From the NCBI GenBank assembly GCA_037176705.1, contig CM073886.1:128370001-128434000 (forward strand): DNA of 64,000 nucleotides. Reading direction: 5' to 3'. Both the position numbers and the translations under genes were made by a program. This document shows positions 26,495 to 36,609 of the stretch, piece by piece (positions within the stretch are counted from its first letter, which is position 1; each line of letters opens with the position of its first letter). Under the pieces are notes generated by a model, which did no database searches, was not told where the DNA came from, and worked only from the letters and a program-made list of their open reading frames with translations. Source of the DNA: Molossus alvarezi (lineage: Eukaryota > Chordata > Mammalia > Chiroptera > Molossidae).

Positions 26495-26998
26495 TAGTTC
26501 AGGAGTATTTAAAGAGGGAAAAAAGAAGCAGGTCCAGGACAGGACAACGAGACATCTAATTTAATGACTTCCTGTTCGGCCAGCACTTCCTTGTATTCTG
26601 ACTGCTTACTCTGTGTTCGACATTGCAAAGCATGTGTCTCGATGTTCCTGAGGTCTTTGTAACCTAGTGGGAGAGACGTTTACATATATAAGTTCACCCA
26701 TGAACAGTACAACCCAGTTCATCCCTATGTACTCAAACACGTTGTGAAGATCCCAAACGCTATAGGCATTAAGAAATGGGATCAACACTACGAGGTGGAG
26801 TTACAGGAGACCACTGACTGAATAATGTTCTCTAAAACTGAAGCTTCGGAACTTGTCAGGAATGAAAGGCCTGTGGCCACGACCAACGAGCTTGCTGCTG
26901 GTGGCTTTCAAAGGCCTCCAAAGACTATTAAGATTTGGAAAAATTAGGGCAGTAAAAAAAATGCAATGAGGCTGGTTTTAAAAAATGTTGTAGGGATC

Positions 26999-27113
26999 CA
27001 TATACCAATACCCAAAGGGTTGTGGATTAGAGTCTTGGTTTGGGTTGTGGGTTCGTCCCCAGTTGGGGCATGGGTGAGAGGTGGCCAATTGATCTTTCTC
27101 TCTGGCATAGGTG

Positions 27114-27166
<53 letters not shown>

Positions 27167-27203
27167 AAAATATCAATAGAAAAAACATATCTTTAGGTGA
27201 GAA
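26999..27203 (+). mobile_element. VES-related SINE with expanded (CT)n tail, plus strand
   Basis: A diverged SINE body (GGTTTGGGTTGTGGGTTCG, AGGTGGCCAATTGATC) followed by a (CT)n run at about 27115-27170 and AAAATATCAATAGAAAAAAC. The direct repeats TTTAAAAAATGTTGTAGGG (26977) and TTTAAAAAATATGTTGTAAG (27204) look like an aged target-site duplication. The A box is hard to see, so this is an older or truncated copy. Confidence 0.75.
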
Positions 27204-27429
27204 TTTAAAAAATATGTTGTAAGGATCATAATCAAAGAATGGAGTCAATTTGTGGAGAGTGTTTTGGGGGGACAGAGAAGGAATAATAGGTTTATAGTTG
27301 GTATTTTAAAATAAACCTGAAGAGCAAAAAGATGAAAACATTAAAATGATTTGTAGTAAGCTTATCCTGAGACCTAAAGGGTTACCGTCAGCATCACAAG
27401 ATCTGGTAAATTTAAAAGACATGAGAGTC

Positions 27430-27770
27430 CCTTTAAGAATTTAGACAATATGTTATTACAATATTATTGGCTCTATTCCTTAAGCTGTACTTTACATCCC
27501 TGAAACTATTTTGTAACTACCAATTTGTACTTCCTAATCCCTTTCCCCTTTCTACCCAGCCTCCCAAACCCGCTCCCCTCTGGCAATTATCAGTCTGTTC
27601 TCTGTATCTATGTATGGTGTTAGGTGGGTACTGGAAATATGGGGAGAACACTTTGCAAAGTACATGATTGTCTAACCACATGCTGTACACCAGAAACTAA
27701 TACAAAATAATATTGAATGTAAACTGTAATTGAAAAATACATTTTAAATAAAGAAAGAATTTCGACAAAG
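27430..27770 (+). mobile_element. L1 3' UTR-derived segment, plus strand
   Basis: The right part matches the common L1 3' end (GGAGAACACTTTGCAAAGTA, CTGTACACCAGAAACTAATA, CAAAATAATATTGAATGTAA) and ends in an A-rich tail near 27740-27765. The left part (GGCTCTATTCCTTAAGCTGT, TACCAATTTGTACTTCC) also resembles L1-linked sequence, so this may be a composite of two insertions. Non-coding. Confidence 0.65.
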
Positions 27771-29561
27771 TGTTAAATTTGGATGTCTCTTTGGCCTTAT
27801 CATTCCCTTCTCTCTCAGTGGTTCCCTGGAACTAGGTAATCCAGCCCCACCCACTCTTCTAGAACAGGGACTTTTCTCTGTTCGAAGATAATAAAATAGG
27901 GAAATACCAAGTATAAATCACTAACTTGGAACTAAGTTGACAATTCTAGGCTTTGGAGGCAGCCAAATCACTTTGAACTGAGTGAAATATTGAAGAATGT
28001 ACTAAAGGGACAGCAAATCAAAGTTTGCCGTTTACATCTAGTTTAATGCGATTCCTCCTTTGGAACGTTACAAAAACACCACTTATCACTGTTAGAGATG
28101 GTTCACCTCCACATTGTCCTCACTAATTGGTCAATTAATCCACAAGCATTGTGAGATGTGTGCTCAGCTGGAGAAGCAAAAGTAGGGCAACCGGAAGTCA
28201 TCGTTTACCGGAAAAATAGAAATCTATAGCCAACTTTTCCAACTTGGGAACACGTAAGAGCCATAGATAATGATTGTTTTCTTTGGTGCAAAGCTGAGAA
28301 GCAAATTTCTGTGTTAATTCAACAATTATTGTTACTGAGATGATCCGGTAACAGGAAGTTAGTGTTCTACACATAGCTATTTGTGAAACCCTTACCCTCA
28401 GTTTTACCAGTTATTTCAGAATCAAACATTTTCTGGGAGCTAACTTGTGTTGTCGAAAAAGTTTAACAACGATGATGTACTCTAGCTCCAAGAAGTTTGG
28501 CTTTATAGCTGCTATCTGCAATGGCAATCTTTCCTCTTACTGTTTAAGAAAAGTAACAGCTCCCAATGGAGGCAACACATTTAGTTTCTACTTCTTCCAT
28601 AGGGCATTTAGGAAAATTATACTTTAGTCGCTCATTTGTTCAACCATTGAGTATCTACTATGTTGCTGGCACAATGCCTGTTTTTAAAACGTGTGTCTTG
28701 TACAGGTGACCTTAGCCTTTGCATGAACTACTAACCCTCTTCGGAGGTTCAGACTGCCGGCTGGACTTGACACCAGGAGCTCCGCACTAATCTGGTGACC
28801 GTTCTGCACGATTCCAGCCCCGCCATCTAGTCCAGCACACACGACAACATTCTTTCTAGAAGCACATTGTCTTGGTTTTCTACTCAAATACCGTCAGTGA
28901 CTTTTGTCTATCTGTTAAGGTTGATCATTTTTAGGGATATACTCAAGCTTTTCCTCAATCTAATATCTTCTCTGTAAAATCTCTTTTCTCCAGTAAATAC
29001 ACCTGGAAGGATTAAAGAGCTAATGGACACACACGAAGTTTTCAGCCGTATCAACCATATATTACTCCTGGTAAAAGAAATTAAAGATCGTAGAAGAAAG
29101 AAATAATACAGAAGAGAGTAGTTGAAGATCATTTGCTTTTATGAATTTACTTTTATCAAGTATAAATATGAAATATAAATCACAGGTTTTGGTTAGTTTG
29201 GTATGATGGGAAGAAACCTGTCACTGAAGTGAGAAATTTGCTAAAAAAAAAAAGACTCAAGTGTCAATAAAATGTCAGAGTGGAGAAGAATCAGGTATGT
29301 TAACAGCATTGGAAACAGTTATGTTTTTATGTCATGCCCATTGTAAAAAATTTGTGTCAATAAATCTTAGTTTAAGCTAAGCTGCTAAACTACACAATTA
29401 CCTGGTTTTAAGACAAATATAGCTAAGAAAGGTCATACAGAACCAAGATTAGTATATGTATGTAGTACATTATCTTCCTTAAAAATAACATTTCCTTTTC
29501 CTTGTTATATCACCTGTACAATGAAGTAACTAAGTTTCATGTTTAAAATAAAAGAAAATTT
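27771..29561. other. Intergenic DNA, no gene seen
   Basis: No repeat, exon or RNA gene that I can assign. All frames are broken. A short degraded-repeat-like phrase lies near 28640-28680 (TTGAGTATCTACTATGTTGC). Confidence 0.5.
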
Positions 29562-29750
29562 AAAAGTATATTTTTCTTATAAGTAAAATCATATGGTACT
29601 TGTCTTTCTCTAACTGGTTTCTTTCACTTAGCATAATACCCTGCAGGTCCCTCCAAGCTGTTCTGAAGGGTAAGACTTCATTCTTTATGGCTGTGTAGTA
29701 TTCTATTGTGTAAGTGAACCACTGCTTTTTGTCCACTCCCCTGCGGATGG
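29562..29750 (-). mobile_element. L1 fragment, inverted 5' half of a twin-primed insertion
   Basis: The reverse complement reads as L1 just upstream of the 3' UTR (ATTATGCTAAGTGAAAGAAA, GTTAGAGAAAGACAAGTACC, ATATGATTTTAC). It meets the plus-strand L1 piece at about 29750 at nearly the adjacent position in the element, the usual result of twin priming. Confidence 0.7.
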
Positions 29751-30047
29751 AACAGACTCGGAGAGACAGCTGTCAGAGGGAGCAGTGTTCGGAGCTGGGT
29801 AGAAAAGGAGAAGGATTCATCAAAAACAGAAAAACACTCATATACAAACAGCATGGTGTATACTAAGGGCGGGAGGGAGGGGGAGGTAGAAGATGGTAAA
29901 TGGAGATGAAAGGAGACTTGATTTGGGGTGGGGAACACAACACAATATACAGGTGATGTATTATAGCATCGATTGTACCCCTGAAACCTATATAATTTTA
30001 TTAAGCAGCGTTAACCCAATACACTTAGTTCAAATAAATAAATTAAA
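29751..30047 (+). mobile_element. L1 3' end, direct half of a twin-primed insertion
   Basis: Starts with AACAGACTCGGAGAGACAGC and runs through ACACAATATACAGGTGATG and GTACCCCTGAAACCTATA to AATAAATAAATTAAATT, the usual end of bat L1. Any target-site duplication is not clear. Confidence 0.8.
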
Positions 30048-31555
30048 TTTCTTTTCTGTCATAACAGAGATCCATCCCTGCCCCCAAATCTGTTAAACCT
30101 TCCCCCAAATCAAAGTGAACAGTGCGTGAAATAAACAGTTCTGGGCCAAGTATCTGATTAAACTCCTGGAAGCTTCAATTTTCAACTTCACAGCTCTTTG
30201 ATTATTTTAGTCTTGTTCTTTATCACCTGCCTACAGATCTCTAACAATAATGCTCACCACAGTGGTACTACAGTCCTCTGACCGGAGGTGGGTGTTCTTT
30301 TCTGACATCCCCCCCCCCCCCCCCCCGCCTATAAATCACAAAGTAATAGTGAGAAGTTTAAATATGAACTGCTGCTGGGAGCAAAGCTTTAAGAACTGAG
30401 TCTAGATTTTCTGTAGAACAGTAAATCCCCAAAGAATATTATGGTTTTGTAATAGAAAAGGTGATTTTCAAACATCAGTTCTAAAAAACGGTCCTGTGTA
30501 TCCTCCCACGATCTTGCTGTCCAGCAAAGAGCCTGGAGGTAAAGAAAAAGGCAGGGCAGAAGGTCCAGTTGTTAGGAACAGGATGCCTGCTTTATGCCGG
30601 AGGAGTTCAACGGCACTTAGATACTTGCGGAGGTTGAGTTACACAGTCCCACTACTCTCAGAACGTCAGTCACTGGGTGCTTCAATAGTTCTGTACTTCA
30701 AAGAGGAAACCGTGTGTGTGTGTGTGTGTGTGTGTGTGACAGAGACAGAGAGACAGAGAGACAGAGAGAGAGATGTCCTTTGGAAACCTGCCTTTTCCTA
30801 AAAGTCGTAAAAAACAAGGCTCTGTATGTGTGATCACACCTGACTGTGTCTGCACAAGCAAATGTTAGTCATCATCAACTGTAGCTACATGGTGGCTGCT
30901 CCACTCTCGCAGATTCTTATTTTTAAGGGGCCCGGCTAGAATAGTGTTTCTCATCAAGTGTGTCCTGCGTAATGTCTGACCTGGAGCTTGACTTCTCCTG
31001 CTCAAGCTTCAGGGTAGAATAGGAGGCTCATGGACACCGAAGTACATTAAGATCGTGTAACTCCACCATGAGTACCCAGTGAATGATAGAGCCAGATTTT
31101 TAGCCAGGCTTTCTTTCTAAGTACTGCAGATAGGTAGACATGTTCGATGGATAGAAGCTCATTTATAAAATACCGGCCAAATTCATTTATTTTTACAATG
31201 TCAATTTATTATTTTTAGCCTTACAAAAATATTACAAAAAGCAATACACTCATGGATTGATGTGAGAGTAAGGAGCATTCCTGGCTATGACATCAAGATT
31301 CATCCCCAGTGAGGAACTGGTAACACCTAACACATATTAATCCCTCCTCAGTTTTGAATTAGAAAGTGCCAGAAGACAGACTAAGAAAGGCAGAGTGATG
31401 GAAATTCAGTCTAGGGATGGTAGGGGTGGTGTGTCATCAGTTTCAAGTTCTTCAGGAGAACTTCAAAGTTCTCAGCATGAATGACTGCACAGCGGCCTCG
31501 CTGAGAGGCTTGACCAGGAGAATCGTGGAGGCCTGCAGGCCCGGGGTGAGGCTGA
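30048..31555. other. Intergenic DNA with short simple repeats, no gene seen
   Basis: Holds a run of about 18 C at 30309-30326 and a (TG)n run at about 30711-30738 followed by AGAC/AG repeats to about 30772. No exon or mobile element assigned in the rest. Confidence 0.55.
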
Positions 31556-31640
31556 GTGTGCGAGAGGGTGAGCAAGCATGAGGGAGTGTGGGTGGGTGTG
31601 GGTGTGGGTGAGCATCTGAACCGCAGTGCAGAAACTTAGG
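31556..31640. repeat. GT-rich low-complexity tract
   Basis: GTGGGT and GTGTGGGTG repeats with GTGTGCGAGAGGGTGAGC, directly before the GC-rich L1 5' region. Confidence 0.6.
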
Positions 31641-32240
31641 GCAGACGGTTTCAGTGCTTTGGACTGGGGAGCAGCTGGCTACCTCACGGTGTGCTGCTTG
31701 GCAGGGCGCTTATCCTGCTGGAGGCTGGAAGGCCCCACCACTCTCTGGGAGGAGGCAGTGGGAAGCGGTAGGGTGAGTGATCCATGGCCCCCAGTGCGCC
31801 TTACACCAGCATTCAGCAGCCGCAGTGCTGAGCACCGTCCCTGACAACAGGAACAGTGGCTGGCCTGGAAGCAGATCCCCACCCCCAGCGGCAGCAAAGA
31901 TTCAGGAGCTGAGACCCACTTGGGTAACAGGAGTGGTGGATCGGAAGCTGAGCCCAGCCCTCAGCAGCAGCAGAGGCTTGGGAGTCGAGCACCACCCCAC
32001 CCCCAGCAGCAACAGAGGCTCAGTAGTGGAGACCCATCCCCAGGAACAGCAGTAGTGGACTGGGAGCAGAGCCCCTCCCTCAGCAAAAGCTGAGGCTTGG
32101 GAGCCCAGACCCTCCCCCCAAGAGCAGCAGCAATGCCAGAGAGGAGAGATGCTGGTCCCAAGAGCCATGCACCACCATAGAGCCACTGACCCCATAACCC
32201 CTGTAGCAGCTAGGAGCCACCTGCCCTACCACTGCAGACA
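31641..32240 (+). mobile_element. Probable L1 5' UTR with degenerate repeats of about 38 bp
   Basis: A GC-rich region directly upstream of L1 ORF1-like sequence. Related phrases recur: GCAAAGATTCAGGAGCTGAG (about 31894), GCAGAGGCTTGGGAGTCGAG (about 31970), ACAGAGGCTCAGTAGTGGAG (about 32011) and AGCTGAGGCTTGGGAGCCCAG (about 32087). The spacings of about 76, 41 and 76 bp suit a degenerate repeat of 38 to 41 bp. That this is the L1 promoter region is inferred from its position. Confidence 0.5.
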
Positions 32241-33580
32241 ATGCTGACAGACACCAGCACCCCAGACTACCGGACTGGATCTGATATCCTGCTCCAACAT
32301 GACCTGACTCCTCTGGACATACCAATCTGCCAGCATGAACCAGTGTGCCTCAAACTACCAGATAGTGAAAATGGTGAGACAAAGAAACAGCCCACAAATG
32401 AAATAAAGGGAGGAATTACCAGAAATGGAACTAAATGAAATGGAGGCAGTCAGATAAAGAATTCAAGTAATGGTAGTAAGGGTGTTCAAACAACTTAGTG
32501 AGAATTACAAGCAGCTTAATGGGAACTATAAAGGACTCAGTGGGTGGTTGAAAAAATAGGCAGAATCTATTAATACAAATCTAGCAGAAATAAAGAATGA
32601 CATAGCTGAACACCTGGGAAGTATTTAATAAAGAACACCTGGGAAGTATTTAATAGTAGATTAGAAGAAGCTGAGGACCAAATCAATGAGATAGAAGACA
32701 AGGTAGAAAAAACTACTCAATTAGAGCAGAAAATAGAAAAAAAAAATTAAAAAGCAAGAGGAGAGTTTTGTTTTTTGTTTTTTTTTTTTAATTGACTTTA
32801 GAGAGAGGAAGGGAGAGGAAGAGAGATAAAAACATCCATAAAAGAGAACATCAGTTGGCTGCCTCCTGCATGCCCCCACTGGGGATCGGGCCCACAACCT
32901 GGGCATGTGCCCTGACCAGGAATCAAACCAGTGACCTCTTGGTGCAGGGTCATCGCTCAACCACTGAGCCACACCAGCTGGGCACAAGAGGAGAGTTTAA
33001 GGGAGTTTTGGGACAACATGAAACATAACATTTGCATTGTAGGGGTAGCAGAAGCAGAAGAATCAAAGAAAGGGAGAGAGAACATATTTAAAGACATAAT
33101 GACAGAAAACTTCCCCAACCTGGAGAAAGGAATAGAGAACCTATTTGAAGAAATAGTGACAGAAAACTTTCCCAACCTGGTGAAGGAAAAAGTCACACAA
33201 GTACAGGAAACACAGAGAGTCCCACTCAAGATGAACCCAAGAAAATCCACACCTACACATATCATCATTAAAATGGCAAATGTTAAAAAAGACTAAGAAA
33301 CAATTTTAAAGGCAGCAAGAGAAAGACCAAAAGTTACCTACAAGGGAGCTCCCATTAGACTGTCAGCTGATTTCTCAATAGAAACACTGCAGCCTAGAAG
33401 AGAGTGTCATGAAATATACAAAATAATGAAAAGCAAGGGACTGAATCCAAGACTATTCTATCCAGCAAGGCTAGATATTTAAAATTGAAGTTCACATTAA
33501 AAATGAACTTCACAGACAAAAAAGAAGCTAAAGGACTTTATTACCACTAAATCAACATTGCAAGAAATGCTAAAGGGTTT
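32241..33580 (+). pseudogene. L1 ORF1 remnant (ORF1p, RNA-binding), broken
   Basis: ORF1p is the RNA-binding chaperone of L1. The left part, where the coiled coil should be, is full of stops and shifts and contains a 25-bp tandem duplication at 32608-32657. A VES SINE at 32769-32984 splits it. The open stretch 32931-33296 carries the RRM and start of the C-terminal domain: VGVAEAEESK, then TENFPNL twice, then QRVPLKMNP, HIIIKMA. The doubled TENFPNL comes from a 57-bp in-frame tandem duplication (from 33080 and from 33137). The C-terminal domain continues in broken form to about 33580 (for example GCTCCCATTAGACTGTCAGC). Not a working gene. Confidence 0.85.
32769..32984 (-). mobile_element. VES-type bat SINE inside the L1, minus strand
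   Basis: T-rich left end, CCCACAACCTGGGCATGTGC and the reverse complement of the Pol III boxes (TCAACCACTGAGCCACACC). It is flanked by a perfect 14-bp target-site duplication, CAAGAGGAGAGTTT, at 32755-32768 and 32985-32998. It therefore landed after the L1. Confidence 0.95.
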
Positions 33581-33584
33581 GATA

Positions 33585-33721
33585 GAAGAAGAAGAAGAAG
33601 AAGAAGAAGAAGAAGAAGAAGAAGAAGAAGAAGGAGGAGGAGGAGGAGGAGGAGGAGGAGGAGGAGGAGGAGGAGGAGGAGGAGAAGGAGGAGGAGAAGG
33701 AGAAGAAAGAGAGAGAGAGGA
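33585..33721 (+). repeat. (GAA)n then (GGA)n purine tract within L1
   Basis: About 16 GAA units (33585-33632) pass directly into about 16 GGA units and then mixed GGAGAA/GAGAGA to 33721. It lies between the ORF1 and ORF2 remnants. The plus strand is purine-only for more than 130 bases. A forward frame reads as Glu then Gly runs and is not a gene. Confidence 0.97.
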
Positions 33722-33754
33722 ACAGAGGCATAAAGAATTAAAATGGCAACAAAT

Positions 33755-34257
33755 AGGTACCTATTAATAATAACTTTAAATGTAAATGGCTTATCGCTTC
33801 AATCAAAAGACATAGGGTAGCTGATTGGGTAAGAAAACATGACCCATATATATGCTGTCTACAAGAGACCCACGTCACAACAAAAGACTCACACAGGATG
33901 AAAGTGAAGGGATGAAAAATTTTTTTACATGCACATGGAAATAGGAATACTCGTATCTGATAAAGTGGACTTAAAAATGAAGGCCATAACAAGAGACAAA
34001 GAAGAACATTACATAATATTAAAGGGATCAGTCCAACAGGAGGATATAATCCTGGTAAACATATATGCACCCAATATAGAAGCACTAAAATATATTAAAA
34101 ATCTGCTGGAGGACTTTAAGGGAGAAACTGACAGTAATACAATCATAGTAGAGGACTTTAACACCTCACTTAACATCACTAGATACATCTTCTAGACAAA
34201 GAGTCAACAAGGAGACAGAGACCCTAAACAACACATTACATCATCTCTTTGAAATGA
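33755..34257 (+). pseudogene. L1 ORF2 remnant, endonuclease part only
   Basis: ORF2p is the endonuclease and reverse transcriptase of L1. The start is recognisable (TTTAAATGTAAATGGC, reading LNVNGL), but early stops follow. The open part 33929-34195 reads GILVSDKVDL, then KGSVQQEDIILVNIYAPN, then EDFNTS, where EDFN stands at the usual GDFN motif. The element stops near 34257, before the reverse transcriptase, and the sequence beyond is unrelated. Nonfunctional. Confidence 0.85.
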
Positions 34258-34831
34258 AAACATCAAGAGACAGCTCCCCTGCCTCCCCCAGCCCTGTGAG
34301 AGGATAGGAGACTACCTTTGGTGGGTACCTTGTTCCAGTCTGCAAAACGACCTCCTGTCCTAAAGCTGTGAAATTTGGTTTCTCCACCAACTAAGTGCCA
34401 ATCAATATGTTCTACTCACACTGACCAAACACCCTCGTACTTTTCTCTAGCACACCCCACCATGTAAAAGCCTCACACCTGCCCAGCCGGTGTGGCTCAG
34501 CGGTTGAGCATTGACCCATGCACCAAGAGGTCACCGGTTTGATTCCTGGTCAGGGCACATGCCCAGGTTGTGGGCCAAATCCCCAGGGGGGGCATGCAGG
34601 AGGTGGCCAATGTTCTCCCTCATCGACGTTTCCATCTCTCTCTCCCTCTCCCTTCCTCTTTCTCTAAAATCAATAAAGAATAAATAAATCAATCAATAAA
34701 TGCCCTACAGATTTTCTCTTCCCTCAGTGGAGCGGAGTGTGTGCACTCAGTCTCTCACCCCTTACTGGAGTCATGGGAATAAAATCTGTGTGATTGGCTG
34801 TCACAAGCATCCGCCTTTGTTTCTCTTTGAC
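34258..34831 (+). mobile_element. Possible solo LTR interrupted by a SINE
   Basis: Non-coding sequence replacing the missing L1 3' part. The right part has a polyadenylation-like GGAATAAAATC near 34775-34785, a GT-rich stretch and the end TTTGTTTCTCTTTGACA, in the style of a retroviral LTR. A VES SINE lies inside. I could not define a TG start or a target duplication, so the assignment is tentative. Confidence 0.35.
34481..34702 (+). mobile_element. VES-type bat SINE, plus strand
   Basis: Starts GCCCAGCCGGTGTGGCTCAG with an A box near 34491-34505 and a B box GGTTTGATTCC at 34536-34546. It continues CAGGGCACATGCCCAGGTTG, AGGAGGTGGCCAATG, a (TCTC)-rich tail, then AAAATCAATAAAGAATAAAT. This near-complete copy fixes the orientation used for the others. 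It is not a functional tRNA gene. Confidence 0.95.
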
Positions 34832-35224
34832 ATTCATGCTCTGATGCCCCAAATTGACATGGCACTCCAGAAATGTCCTTACCACCTGAAAGTTACCTAA
34901 AATGCCCCTAAAATATTTTGACATCTCTTAGGACTTAACTAGCAAAGTGCATAATTTTGAACAATGAATTTACATGTGAATTCCTCGGGTATCGTGTTAA
35001 AATGCACTATCGCCACCTCGTAGGCAGGGCTCAGACTTCTGCACTTCCTGCTCCTGGAGGTGATGCCCGGCCTGCAGAAGCCACGCCTACTTTCAGCAGC
35101 CAGGCTCAGGAGCGCAATGCCTTGTGTTCATTGGCAGGCTTTTTGGTCACTGTTTAACAATCACCGTATTGAAACCCACCCTGCTCCTGCTACTTAAAAT
35201 AGCAAAAGCTCTCCAATTCTTACT
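34832..35224. other. Intergenic DNA, nothing recognised
   Basis: No exon or repeat assigned. It is moderately GC-rich around 35010-35110. Confidence 0.5.
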
Positions 35225-35420
35225 CTTTTTTGAAATTCATTTTTACTGAAAGTATTACAGATGTTCTCCTTCCCCCCACCCAAGGACACCCTGCTCCCTG
35301 CTCCTCCCCCCATTCACCCCACCGTTGTCTGTGTCTGTCTCCATTCCTTATTCTTGAGATTTTTCTCTCCATTGATTTCCTCCAAGGATGCTTTTTACTG
35401 TCTGCATCTTTTTATTAATT
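35225..35420. mobile_element. Possible L1-related or bat-specific repeat fragment
   Basis: TTTTTACTGAAAGTATTACAG followed by a C-rich stretch and GTCTGTGTCTGTCTCCATTCC. I have the impression of a dispersed repeat of bats, but cannot name the family. Confidence 0.3.
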
Positions 35421-35764
35421 AATATATTTATTTATTCTGTATTTCTTCTAGGAAGATACAAGCTTCATGAAGGCATGTGTCTCCTTTGTTCACAGACACA
35501 TTTCCATCAACTAGAACCTTTCTTTCCTCCCCACAGGTGCTCGAGGAATAAATTCAATGGATTAATGGGTCATCTACATTATATGAAGAATTAATGCCTT
35601 AGTTTGCTTGAACCTTCAAGGTAACATTCTTTAGACATCACCATCCAGATGACTCTTCTGGATGCTCAAAGGATCAGCTACGACTGGGCAGTCTGCAAGG
35701 CCAACTAGCTGATTAACTACTGCAAAATTAGGCCCATATTCCTTCTATGTCTTTTTTCTTTTCT

Positions 35765-35998
35765 TTTCTTTATTTTTACTTTTTACCTTCACCTGAGGAT
35801 ATGTACACTGATTTTAGAGAGGGAGGAAGGTTCAGAGAGAGAGAGAAACGTCTGCGTGAGTGAGAAATAGTGACTGCTTCCCGTGCGCGCCTCAACTGGG
35901 GATGGAGACCACAGTCCAGGGCTGTGCCCGGACATACAACCAGCCGTCTCTGTGGTGTGTGGGATGACACTCCGACCAACTGAGCCCCTGGCCAGGCC
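35765..35998 (-). mobile_element. tRNA-derived bat SINE, older subfamily, minus strand
   Basis: T-rich left end, then TTCACCTGAGGATATGTACA, a GAGAGAGAG tract, TGCGCGCCTCAACTGGGGAT and the reverse complement of a tRNA-like head (GACACTCCGACCAACTGAGC, CCCTGGCCAGG). The CCTGAGGATAT segment is shared with 50326-50578 and separates these two from the other VES copies. Confidence 0.85.
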
Positions 35999-36359
35999 AA
36001 CTCTTAGGTCATTTTAGTGACCATAGTCTGCATTTTAAATTTTATTAAGCTGATGATAGGAAGAGTGTAGGAAATAGAGTCCAATTAACTAGTTTTGGAA
36101 TAATGAGATAATATTTCTTGCTTCTTCCTCTTCTTATGTACTTATTCCTCTAACTCTAAATACTTACTTTCTACTATAAACGTACTGCAATGTAACAACA
36201 AGAGTGTCTATTCAGCAGTATGGCTATGTCACAGCTGAAGTCCCTGTTCACATCAGCATTTAGGACAAGGGTTCTTGGCCCTTCCAATGCCCTCTTTTCA
36301 TACCTAATATTTTATACTAGCCCCATTACTCCCTGAAATGATGCTCATTGATACAATAA

Positions 36360-36386
36360 TTTTTTTAAAATTTTGTATTTATTGGT

Positions 36387-36417
<31 letters not shown>

Positions 36418-36554
36418 AGAGAGACATCACTTTGTTGTTCCATTTATTTATGCATTCATTGTTTGCTTCTTGTTTGTGCCCTGGCCAGGGGTCAAACCAC
36501 ACCTTTGGCAAATGGAGACGATGCTCTAACCCAGTGAGCTACCTGTCCAGGGCC
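36360..36554 (-). mobile_element. tRNA-derived bat SINE, diverged, minus strand
   Basis: T-rich start, (GA)n at about 36388-36412, then GTGCCCTGGCCAGGGGTCAA and GATGCTCTAACCCAGTGAGC. Flanked by the direct repeats TGATACAATAA (36349-36359) and TGATAGAATAA (36555-36565). Confidence 0.9.
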
Positions 36555-36609
36555 TGATAGAATAACATTTTTAAAAAATGAATACCTATAATAGCTTAAG
36601 TGTAATATG

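Noticed and set aside
29678..30096. Short frames across the L1 3' end
   Set aside because: They lie within non-coding 3' UTR of an L1 insertion with an inversion.
33558..33767. Poly-Glu/poly-Gly protein
   Set aside because: Translation of the GAA/GGA tract inside a dead L1.
34481..34560. tRNA gene at the SINE heads
   Set aside because: A and B boxes are present, but the sequence continues into a SINE body with a CT-rich tail, and a tRNA cloverleaf is not preserved. The same holds for all other SINE copies.
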